Below, piece by piece: positions 10,465 to 21,100 of a stretch of 64,000 nt of DNA. The DNA comes from Nectonema munidae. Lineage: Eukaryota; Nematomorpha; Nectonematoida; Nectonematidae. The first letter of the stretch is position 1. Every line of letters begins with the position of its first letter. The stretch spans positions 114,186-178,185 of the forward strand of contig JAUIRK010000767.1 of NCBI GenBank assembly GCA_030549495.1, in the 5' to 3' direction. Under the pieces are notes generated by a model. The model was not told the origin of the DNA and searched no databases. It was given only the letters and a program-made list of their open reading frames with translations. Both the position numbers and the translations under genes were made by a program.

Positions 10465-11949
10465 AATACGTGTCTATGATCCTCAATGCTGTTTAGGCCG
10501 AAGTGGAAAAGAGGTTGAGCTCTCATTCTCCTATAAAAATGCCTCATGCGGCAATTGCGTCTCTTACAACCTCTGAACAGCAAGTCTCCTGATCTAACTT
10601 CACGTGGCGGAGTTGTTTGAAACCAAATGATCAGGGAGCGAAAGCGAGTATTAGGCACTTAAACCTTTAGCTCCGAGTAGAACAAACTCGTTAGCTCTGG
10701 ATGGCTAGAACATGGGTTGAAACTGCTAGAGAGAATTTTGAGTAGGCGCGTTAGAAATCAAGTTATTATAGACTCGAATCAGTTTGGCTTCATGCAGGGT
10801 AAAAGTGCAGTGGATTCGATATTTATAGTAAGACAATTGATGGAAAAAAGACTAGAAGGAAATCTGCCTTTATTTTGTAGCTTTGTAGACTTAGAGAAGG
10901 CATATGACAGAGTTCCAAGAGATATCGTATACTGGAGCTTGAGAGAAAAAGGTGTTTGTGAAAAGCTTGTAAGTTTAATTCAGGAACTCTAAGACTTCGA
11001 TTAGAACAATGAATGGATGCTCACAGGAGTTTGATATAAATGTAGGCTTACACCAAGGTTCGACACTTAGTCCATTACTTTTTGCAATTGTTATAGATGA
11101 ATCCTCAAAAAATATCAGAAAAGATGACCTTTGGGAACTTTTGTTCGCTGATGATTTGGTAATAATAGCAGACAGTGAAAAGGAAATGCAAGAAAGACTG
11201 TTTATGTGGCAAGAATGTCTCGAAGGAAAAGGCTTGAGATTGAATTCACGTAAGACTGATGTGATGAAAGTCTGTAGGAATGAAAACACTGTATTAAGCA
11301 TAAAAGATAAGCATGGGATCGAATTGAAACAAGTGCCAGAGTTCAAGTATTTAGGGTCAGTTATTTAAAAGGAAGGAGGTTGTAGTAAGGATGTACAGTC
11401 GAGGTTAAATGCGAGTTGAGCAAAATGGAAAGAAGTTAAGACTGTTTTAAACGATAAAAAGCTGCCAATGTAACTGAAGGCCAAAGTGTATTTAGCCATA
11501 GTGAGACCAGTCATGACTTACGGTTCAGAATGTTGGTGTCTGAAAAAGAAAGAAAAGAACACGTTGGAAGTGTCTGAAATGAAAATGCTGATAATGATGT
11601 TAAATGTAACAAGAAGAGATAGAATCAGGAATAAAGAAATAAGACGAAGAACAAAAGTAATGACGAGTGTGATAGATGTAATCGAAAAGTACAAAATGAG
11701 ATGGTATGGACATGTGCTGAGAAGGGAAAAAGATGAGAAAATAAGGAAAGCATACGATGAGCAGGTAAAAGGAAAAAGGAAAAGAGGAAGGCAAAGAATG
11801 AGATGGGGAGATGATTTGGAAGAAAGTATGAAAAAATTTGGTTTAAAAGAAAGCGATGCTACAGACAGAAAGCTGTGGAGAGAACGGATCAAAGCCATCA
11901 ACCCCCAATAAGGGGATAAAATGAAGAAGAAGAAGAATACGTGTCTATG
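10465..11949 (+). mobile_element. RTE-like non-LTR insertion with 14-bp target-site duplication
   Basis: The 14-mer AATACGTGTCTATG occurs at 10465-10478 and again at 11936-11949. Between them lies a segment whose last bases are a short GAA array (about 11924-11935), as expected for the 3' tail of an RTE-type element. The first 235 bp are non-coding and run straight into the middle of an RT domain, so the copy appears internally deleted: a 5' end joined to the RT C-terminal half. Confidence 0.7.
10700..11911 (+). pseudogene. reverse transcriptase C-terminal half, RTE-like
   Basis: Three open pieces in series (10717-10992, 11009-11368, 11486-11911) give FVDLEKAYDRVPRD (first catalytic Asp), VGLHQGSTLSPLLFAIV, LLFADDLVIIAD (catalytic pair), PEFKYLGSVI, then the C-terminal block YGSECWCLKKK, KMRWYGHVLRRE and a KRKRGRQRMRW run typical of this class. 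A frameshift near 10990 and stops near 11366, 11419 and 11470 break it. The endonuclease domain is absent. Confidence 0.8.
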
Positions 11950-12264
11950 GATGAATATTGAGCGCATCTGAAACAAATATTTAAGACTGACTCCATACAA
12001 TTTTTTCTGGTTCTATACTCTTTTCAAATATAACTTTTTAAAATAATATCTGTATCCAAAAAAATGAAATATCTTTTCCATGATAACCATTTCTTTCATT
12101 TATCTTGCGAAAAGACACTGAGAACTCAGATCCGCTCTGCATTTTTACATTTTCTTTGTGTTGTCATTAATTATTTAACAGATTCTAACTAATTTTTACC
12201 TTCTAATTTTGTTTGACTTTCAATTTTTATTTATTCGATTTTTAAAAATATTAAGTTGAAATCA

Positions 12265-13100
12265 ACGCTCTCAAAACAATCTTTGTAGTCTCCGCAATTT
12301 TCTGGAAAAAAATTTAGATGAGAGTTTAGAAAATGAATTTTCAGAGACATTCTTGCACCAAGATAGTTGAAAATTTTCAGTAGTTCTTAGACTATATTTT
12401 TGTAATCGCAACTGCGGTGTTTGCCCATAAAATTTCTCACTAGAGACTTAAAAGAAAGCCATGCATTTTTTTCATTCGTATTCATGGAGCATTCAAAATC
12501 TGTATCATTCATGAGTTCCTTAATTTGTGGTCCATTGAAAACTTCTGCTTTTATTTTGGCATTACTTAACCGAGGAATTTTTTTTGTTAGAATAGGAAAA
12601 ATTTCACTTTTGTCTTTTGTGGCTTTGATAAAATTTTTCATAAGACCTCATTTTTTTTGCAGAATCCTTTGTGGGAGTACAAGAGGTTCAGCTAAAACAT
12701 TATGCGATCCTTTTTTCATTTGTGTCTTAAAGACCATTTCTTTTCATATAGTGAAAGTCATCAGCTCGACTATCTCACAAACACAAAAAACATGGATATT
12801 CTGTGTAGACACTCCGCAGTCCCATGAGAATGGCAACAAAAATAAAATATATTTAAAGATTTTTTTCAATAGCTATATTTTGTCCAAAAAGTTACCTTTA
12901 GTTCCCCACATATCATCCATTGGTGTTTTTCGTACTTCAATGCAGCAAGTATATCTTTTATATCCTTCAAGTTTTCTTTAATTTCTACTGAATGGGCAAT
13001 AGGAACTGATTAGAGTATGTTGCCATTATTAATTAAGACTGCTTTAAAACTTTTGAGAGATGAGTCTATGAAAAGTCCCTAATCTGTAGGATCATATTCA
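12265..13100 (-). pseudogene. remnant of an uncharacterised multicopy protein family
   Basis: Minus-strand translation in shifting frames yields GLFIDSSLKSFKAVLINNGN (about 13080-13020), KYEKHQWMICGELK (about 12945-12900), GLMKNFIKA (12646-12620), VFNGPQIKELMND, NEKNAWLSFKSLVRNFMGK (down to 12420) and KIHFLNSHLNFFPENCGD (about 12345-12290). These phrases in this order match a large family of uncharacterised proteins I know from arthropod and other invertebrate genomes, many copies per genome. I know no established function. The copy here is broken by many frameshifts and an insertion-like gap near 12650-12900. Confidence 0.55.
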
Positions 13101-13628
13101 ACTATACTACTTGTGTTTATTAAAAAGTGCACTTGAAAAAGATAGAACTACCTTTGTTGTATCAGACTTCAATTATTTTGAATATGGTAAAAATCTCATT
13201 TTGGTGATTGAAAAATGTCTTTTATTACACTTGGAAGAAAGACAACAATGTATAGAAGCTCTTGAACAATTAGACAAGCCATCTGTGACAAAATAAAATA
13301 TAACATCATATTTCTTTCGCTTAAACTTATTATACTTCCTACTCTGAAACTGATCTAAGGAGTTCTGGGCTGTGAGCTTGCTAGCTTTACTTTTAATTGT
13401 TCCTTTGATTATAATCAAATAAAGAGAAGATCTTTTGGCAATGAATTTGAAAAACTTCTCTCTATGAAGGTACATTAAGTAGCTCCTTGTCATAAGTGGA
13501 AGCCTAATAATGGAGCCAGTAATACCCAACGTGATTGCCATGTCGGTTTGAAGGTACTATTGTTATACTCATCACTGATGCGTATAACGTGTTACGAAAC
13601 TTACACATTTAAGGTTATCATTACTTTA

Positions 13629-13797
13629 GGGAGCGTTCAGAAATGATGTTAACCAAAACTAGAGGGGTGGGGCAAAAGTTGACAATAGGTAATATTTAAT
13701 AAGAAAATATAATGTAAAAAGTTGACAAAAGGTAGGGGGGGGGGGGGAGGGTGAAAAAATAACAAAAAGGGCTTAACATCATTTGTTAACGCCCCCT
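13629..13797. mobile_element. small MITE with inverted termini and a G-run
   Basis: The left end GGGAGCGTTCAGAAATGATG and the right end, read in reverse, GGGGGCGTTAACAAATGATG form an imperfect terminal inverted repeat of about 25 bp. The interior holds a run of about 15 G at 13734-13748. No clear target-site duplication is seen, so the superfamily is open. Confidence 0.55.
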
Positions 13798-13997
13798 TGG
13801 GAGAATAAACCTTGACTCGGCTTAAATTTTTTCACCCACAGGTTACGCTATTAATGAAATAACCGAATCTGGAGGCAGCAACATCAATACATTTGCAACT
13901 TTTCTCTGCAGGATATAAATTAGGAAGGCAAAAATAAAAATTTATCTTTCAAATTTGGAAAATGTCTTGTGATAATAATATGCTTTTATAAAATATA

Positions 13998-16770
13998 TAG
14001 AGTGAAAACTGTCTAAACCGAATACTTGTTATTTCGGAATTTTGTATATATCGGTAGAAAATGTAAGTCCCAGTTTTATGTCTATATTTTTCATATATGA
14101 ACATCCTTGTTAAACCGAATTCTCTCTATTGTGAAAACCTAAAAAAATTGTAAAAAACACAAATTTTATTTTTTATAAACCGAAATTTAGAACGAAATGT
14201 GATAAAGTTTTTTTCATCATAAACTTGTCTCACTTATCAACACATGTGAGTCGTGAAAAATAAACATTAGAATGTGAGTGCAAGACATGATCTCACAGAG
14301 CGTGTATTATATTTTCGCTCATTTCACAACATTTCACAACGTCTGATGTGATATTGATGTAGGAAAAGAAAAATAGCCAGAATTGTGATGAAGTTAGGAG
14401 TGAGTGTAGGATAAAATGAAATAAAAAATAAAAAAAATAATAAAAAGTTTCCAAAATTTTTTGATCGATTGTTTAATAACCTAGCAGAGAAGCTAATTGC
14501 ATCACGTTTTTATTTCATTTTTCTAATTTTCATTTCTTTTTCAATTTTGTTAATCATAATGTAAAAGAGTACGGTGCGAATTAGATTTGCAAACGAAAGT
14601 TCGTTAAAGGAATCACGAAACTCGCCTAAAGCGACTTAAAAGGAAATTAGCCAAAAGTACGGCATTGGTATTAGTACAGTATCTGATATAATGAAAAAAG
14701 CAAACTTCTATCTTAACAATTTTGAAAAAAACGCTGACCGAAAAAAGAAAAGATTTGAAAAATGTTGTAGATTCGACAAACTCAATCAAATGATGGGGTT
14801 TGTACAAGCGCGAAACAAAAATTTTCCTAAATCTGGTCCAATTATACAAGCAAAAGTAGTCGAGTACAGCAAGCTTTTAGGCATGGAGTATTCAGATTTA
14901 AGGCTTCGGTTGGATGGCTTTGTTCTTGAAAGTCTCGTTATTCCATACAATCATACTCTGTTTCAGAAGAGAAAGCTGCTGTAGATGAAAAAACAGTAGA
15001 AGACTGGATCCAAAGAATTCCTGCTTTTCTTCAAGGATATGAGCTAAAAGATGTGTTCAACTGCGACGAAACGGGTCTTTTTTTATCGTGCCTTGCCAAA
15101 CAAAACTCTCGCAACCAAGTCAAGCAGTCATAGTGGCACAAAGAATTCCAAAGAATGATTGACAGTTTTACTCGGGTGCAGTGCTACTGGTGAAAAATTA
15201 ACGCCAGTAGTTATAGGAAAGTCAAAAAAGCCTGTGAAAGGTGTGAAAAGTGATCAGCTACCAGTCGCATATACCTATATAACAAAAAATCTTGGATGAC
15301 CTCTCAAATATTTACAGCTTGATTGATTGGGCTCAATAAAGAAATGAAACGCCAGAAGAGAAAGATTTTGATGTTTTTGGACAATGCGACCTCTCACACA
15401 CCTGCTACATCGGAGCTTTCTTATGTTTCGTTAAAATTTCTTCCAGCCAACACAACTTCGCTTTTTCAACCACTCGGCCAAGAGGTAATTCAATCTTTTA
15501 AAGCTAAATATCGAAAGTTAATGTTAGTGCAACTGATAACAAAGATGGATACTGTAAACACTGCAGCCGACTTGTTAAAAGCTATTACAGTTCTAGATGT
15601 GCTCTATTGGATTTCAACCGCATGGAGAGACACTAGACAAACTATTATATCTCAATGTTTCAAACGATGCGGGTTCCCAGTAGTCAATTCATCAGAAGAA
15701 GGAATAGAAGATGTCAAAGAAGATCCTTCATTGAAACTTTGCTAGAATCAATTCGTAGAAAACCCCATCAATGATGATGCTTACATAGAGATTGATGCAT
15801 CTAAACCTTCAGAAGATAGGGATAATTGGGGAACTTCCATCGTTCAAAATTTAACTCAAGTAAGCGACTCCGAAAATGTGGAAAGTCGCGATGACTTGCG
15901 AGTCAAAGAATTTGAACAAATTTCCCCAAAATTAACTCGCAAAAAAGTGATGAATATTTTGAAAGAACTTGAGGACTTTGCTACTTCAAAAGAGCCAAGC
16001 ATGGTGCCACATATCCATCAATTAATGAATATAAATAATTTATCCATAGCTAAAAATAAGTTAGCTCCAAGACAAACTCTTCTGGAAGATTACTTGGGAT
16101 GAAGATAATATTTTTTATTTATTATAATTTGTTTATTCTTTTTTCAATTAAAACAATCGTTTCATTTTCAAATAAAGAATTTTTCTTTGATTTCCGAGTA
16201 AAGGTCTACCACAAATCTTCTAAATTTATCAAGTGTTTATAAACTTCGGTAGTACACAGTGTGATGCATTGAGCTTAACAAAATGGATAGATAATCTGCT
16301 ACCCATAGTGTTAAACATTTTAAAAGAAGATGTTTTCAACATTTTTCTGCTTTTTACCTTACGTTTTGGATCAGAAGGTTTTTTTTCCTTCTGTCGATCC
16401 TTGAAAAGAAGATTTTTTTTCCTTTTTATATATTCGATTTAGGTGTATTAGTTTATTATGTTTCTAAGCATTACAATTTCAAAAAAAGAGATTTCAGTTA
16501 AAATAAAGTTTTTTTCTTATTTTTTTGATTTTGAGTTACAAGTGGTATGCTGAAAATGTGAGCAATACTAGGAAAGCATGAAAAAAGTTAATGCCAATTT
16601 TTTCGTCTTTATAACATTTAGAATTATTAAGGTTGTATAAAATAATAGCTGTTTTATTAAAACACCATTATAATCAATCTTACGACAAAATCCTTTATAT
16701 ACTGAATTCTCCATATACACAACATTTTTGTTGTCCCCATGTGAATTCGGTTTATACAGGTTTCACTGTA
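13998..16770 (+). mobile_element. Tigger/pogo DNA transposon with both termini
   Basis: The left end GAGTGAAAACTGTCTAAACCGAA (first 20 bp from 14000) and the reverse complement of the right end, CAGTGAAACCTGTATAAACC (ending 16768), are imperfect terminal inverted repeats. TA dinucleotides flank both (13998-13999 and 16769-16770), the target duplication of the Tc1/mariner superfamily. Length is about 2.77 kb, normal for an autonomous Tigger. A transposase remnant fills the middle. Confidence 0.85.
14560..16102 (+). pseudogene. Tigger-type (CENP-B/JRK-like) transposase, inactivated
   Basis: In order: an N-terminal helix-turn-helix region (ISQKYGIGISTVSDIMKKA, about 14640-14705), a second DNA-binding segment up to the piece ending near 14920, then the DDE domain with FNCDETGLFF (15057-15090), PVVIGKSKKP (about 15207-15236), FLDNATSHTP (15375-15404) and LPANTTSLFQP (about 15440-15470), and a C-terminal RQTLLEDYL tail. 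Frameshifts occur near 14920, 15100 and 15300. The third catalytic position, normally QPMDQGVI, reads QPLGQEVI, so the Asp is Gly. It cannot be active. Confidence 0.85.
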
Positions 16771-17438
16771 TTCGGGTTGCTTGTTTATCCAATGAGATGA
16801 AAGTAATGCCATCATTTCACCATCTTTTAATTTTCTTACTCTTAGTTTTACAGTTGTATTGGCATAATTTCAGTTGTTAGAGAGTCGTCAACTGAGCAAA
16901 ATGTTAGTTAGAGGAACAAATCCTCGACACACTTGTTTTTGTTAGCAAGAATATACTAACAGTGATTGAGGCCGCCAAACAACTGCATGCATAATCAAAA
17001 CATTCTAAAATTCAAAAGGAATGGGTGGGGGGGTGGCAGAAAAAGTATTTGGGGAGGCTCTTTTCCCCAATAATGAAGAGTGCTTCGCACCCGTTCTTTC
17101 TTTTTTCCTAAGCTTTCGAAGCTCTTTCTTCATGACATAAATCCTTGGCCTAGATCCTAAAAGTAGATCTTTCGTAATTGTGAAATAAATTCTTATTAGC
17201 TTAGAAACATTCTATTGAATAATGTATATTTTTACTCTCAAGCTAATACTAGCATAAATTATTTTTTGAAACGCGTGTAAGAAAATGTAGTATTCATTTT
17301 ATTTAATTTTTATTTTGAAATAAAAACTTGATAAAAACAAGATAATTTAGGGAGATAAAAACGGGACATCTTTTGTTCGGCCTGAAAATATTTAGATGAA
17401 TGCTGGATATTGCAACAAATGGATCCTTCTAATTTCGC
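16771..17438. other. TMTC3 3' flank and 3' UTR
   Basis: On the minus strand the TMTC3 stop at 17439 is followed by about 130 bp and then AATAAA-type signals (about 17298-17315), a likely poly(A) site. The rest up to the Tigger edge is AT-rich with short C/G tracts and no gene. Confidence 0.5.
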
Positions 17439-18149
17439 TCAATTCTTAATGTGAAGTATTCGATGTAGATGATTCCTGCCAATTAGAATGAAATTTTTGA
17501 ATTTGTCAAATTTCAGCTCCAAAGCATTGAAACACGCTTCAGCTTCTCCCATCAACTTCATGTGAATGTTGAGCATGCAGATGTTGTGTGCAGCAAAGTA
17601 ATTGTTAGGCTCAATTTTCAAGATTTCGTGATAAACTTGAGCAGAGGTATTCATTTCTTTCAAGTCTCTCCTCAAAATGTCGGCTTTCAAAAAAAGGCTT
17701 TGCGAGTACAAGCTTTGCACGCTTAGTTTTTCATCTTTCGAATTTAAAAATCTTTCTGCTTCATGAATCCCTGATAACAGGGAAATAGCTTTTTTAGGTT
17801 GAAACAACTTTTCTCTGTAGAGAACTGCTAAGTGGTACAGAGTGTTGGCGTGATATTCATCTACTTCAAGTATTTTTTGAAAGCTTTCTATAGCGTTTTC
17901 AGTATCTTTTTCTTCTGTGTACATCATTGCAAGTTTCTGTAAAACTCCAATGTCATTTGGGGACAATTTATGCGCTAACTTCAAGCGGATCTTTGCAAGA
18001 TTTTTCAAATGAAAAAGGTCTGTATTATTCAAAATGTGAGAAGCAGATAGAAACAATGATGGAAAGTGTACGGGCTTAATCTTGAGAGATTCGTTGAAAT
18101 GCTTCAATGCTAAGTTTGGAAAGTTTTGTTTCTTTAGAATTAACGCCAT
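17439..18149 (-). CDS. TMTC3: TMTC3 exon 12 (terminal TPR exon)
   Basis: 711 bp including the stop; acceptor TTTATTTAG|ATG, phase 0, so the ATG is internal. It encodes about five TPRs in 236 residues. The segment KADILRRDLKE followed by YHEILKIEPNNYFAAHNICM aligns with the last TMTC3 repeats ([31 protein letters not shown]). Confidence 0.92.
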   Translation of the reverse strand: MALILKKQNFPNLALKHFNESLKIKPVHFPSLFLSASHILNNTDLFHLKNLAKIRLKLAHKLSPNDIGVLQKLAMMYTEEKDTENAIESFQKILEVDEYHANTLYHLAVLYREKLFQPKKAISLLSGIHEAERFLNSKDEKLSVQSLYSQSLFLKADILRRDLKEMNTSAQVYHEILKIEPNNYFAAHNICMLNIHMKLMGEAEACFNALELKFDKFKNFILIGRNHLHRILHIKN

Positions 18150-21100
18150 CTAAATAAAGAAATTTAATTGCTATTTTATCGATTAAATGAGAAACGTTGA
18201 GATAAAGCGCTACATTGAATGATAATTCACCTCTGTACATTAAAAATATATGACTTCTGCTCAAACCTTTTAAAGAATAAAACTTTATATGATAGTATAA
18301 AATAACTATAAAGTCTTTATGTAGAGAACTTTTTTATAATATATTTTTATATAGCCGTACAAATGAGATAGTTAGTTGAAAGTTAGTTAATTAGTAAGTT
18401 AGAAGTTAGTTCATTAACTAGATTGTTAGTTGGAATTATTGAAAAAAAGAACTTAATTTTTCGGCAAATTAAAACTGACTTTCTTTTCTAATAAAAAAAA
18501 TATTTAAATAAATAGATATCAATCTATATAAAACGAACTAATGATTAATTAGCTGACAAAAAAATTAAAAATAATAATAATTATAAAAGAAAGAAGCAGA
18601 AGCCACATAATTTTAAAAACTCATTCATAGCGATATATTATTCAAATACAAAACAATATGGCGAATATGATTAAAAGTAAAACCTAAATTGTGCTGGAAT
18701 TTTTTTCCAGTAGAAAGACATCAAAAAATCAGAATTTATTCATCAGAAAAGACTCTTCCTTTTGATTTTCAGTTACTTTATGGAAATATTTGAAAAAATT
18801 TAGTGACAATTAATCTTACTAGAAAATGAAGTTCTTCATTCTTGCGATGTTCTTTCAAAGCAAAACGAATCAAGGAGGATGCTTCTTGCAACCTACAAAA
18901 TATTTCGTGTATATTAGTTAAAACAAAAATTCCGCACTAATACAACAATCCAATTCTATTACACCATGCTTCATCCATCATGTCATATGCCCACAAATAT
19001 ATATAAGCATATTGCATCCCAGAATACTTATTTAAATTAAAAAACTTTTTCCTTTTTTGTATAAAAAAAGTGTTTTATTGGATAATCCAGTTATAAGTAA
19101 CATTTTTCGATATAAGAGCGATAAAATACTACGCTTGTTATGAAAAGTACCGCACAATTAATCTGTTAATGTTTTGTATTTTGAATACTAAACATTCGAT
19201 TTCTCTCTCAATGGAATTTTATATATTTTGAGATTTCTTGAGACATTTTTTATTTCTTGATACACGGCCACCAGTTATCATTTAAATTTCTTTCATTATT
19301 TGCAGTTTAACTCATTTTGAATGATCATTTTGCTCACCACATAGATTGCAGAAAGAGGATATAGAAATAAATCGATAGGAAGCCATTTGATTGGTTAGAA
19401 TAAAAAAAGTCTTTTTTTTTGTTTGTAACGAAGAAGAGTATTTGCATTGTAAAAAGAAGGTACAGCAAAGAATCTGCTTTAAATGTAGGCATAAAAATCA
19501 TATTTGCTACTTAAGGGTATATAGAACTTGTGTTGATCATTTAAATACATGAAGTCTCATTATCATTTTCACTTATCGAGTTTAGAGCCGAGAATCTCAA
19601 CCAGGGAAAATTGTTGTACCTGGCAATTAATAATTTCATTCAATCTTATTTTGTAAATTATGAAGAGAGAGAATGCTAAACAAGTATGTGGCTTAGCGTG
19701 AAGCCACTTTCTATTTACATTGAGAATTAATCTCAATCTTCTTTTAAAGCAAAACGAATCAATGAGGAATTAAAATTAATTTGTTATGAAATGAAATCTT
19801 GTTAAATGAATTTACTCTTTGGAGCTAAAAATGACTACATGCTTATTTTCTTTGAAAAGACTTCTCTCTTTTTGGTGATATGAACGTATCTTTATTTTTC
19901 ATGCATAATCTGAATAAATTTAGTAAACAGAGATTTGTAATTTATTACTTTAGAACTTTTAAAGGGATTCAATATTTGGGAACTAAGATCAACTTCGCCA
20001 TTGTTATATTTTTTTTTATCTGATTTGATTCAGCGCCATTGCTCTCTATTTAAGTAAGGGATAAATGGAGAAATGTATCAATGCGACTAGGTTAGTTGAG
20101 AATCGCTTCCTCACACGCCTCAAGGTAGGAAATACTTAGTCTTACAAACCCAGACAGACCATGTGAAATAATAAGAACAAGAACTGTAAAGATAAACAAA
20201 ATTATTGACCTATTGATGGATGTAAGAATTTCGCCTTTCTTCAAAATTGCAGGAATAAAATTGGCCTTAAATTTCAAAGGAACATCGCACCATGATAACG
20301 CTTGTGGAAAGTTTTCTTTTTCCTTTTCAAGATCTGCTAGTATTAAGTATGTGGAGAGCCATGGCAAAGGAATTTGACAGCTTTCGCGACATCTTGATGT
20401 ATAATTTTTCAAGATGGTAATCGCCTTCATTAAAATCTCTTCACTTAAATCCTATATAAAAATGTAATTGAGATGAACTTTTGCTAGCTAACTTTGTACT
20501 AGCTGGGTATAGCCAAGATTGCCAATCTTTTACTAGAAACGAAGTATAAGAAAAACATTGCAAGAAAATAATAGCTATCATATGTAAAAAACTTTATAGT
20601 AGTTACTTTTAGAAACACCATTTAAAGTAAAAGCAAATAGCGATGGAATTAAAGCACGGAATAAAATAAGAGGCAATTTAAAGTATAGAGATAGCAAAAA
20701 AATCTGAAGTTCTCTTGTATCGGAGTATCATAGTTGAAACTTCACATTCTGGGAAAGGCAGATTTCGTCTATTCCAAAAATTATGGCCACACTATACGAA
20801 TTTCAGATTTCTTTGCTGGATTTAAAGCTCAAGCATCGAGAGTAATCCCTCTTTCACAGTGTTCATCGCTAGTTTGCCATTCAAAAGTGAATATAGCTTA
20901 TTTTTGGCATGCTTCAAAGCATTTTTAAGTCACTATATGCTATGTTTTTGTTTTGAACTCAAAACTTTTTTAGCTGAACAAATTCAATTATTTAAATAAC
21001 TTCATAAATTTTTATTTAGTCGAAATTTTTCCCTAAGTAAACATATAATCTAAAACAACATCCGAATCACTCTACTCATATTGATAACATGAATCATGGC

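Noticed and set aside
11518-12000. Minus-strand ORFs of 160 and 64 codons
   Set aside because: Antisense to the lysine/arginine-rich RT C-terminus; the composition is explained by that.
12421-12981. Plus-strand ORF of 186 codons, long for this window
   Set aside because: The minus strand here carries the conserved phrases of a known multicopy family; the plus ORF is its shadow and has no recognisable domain.
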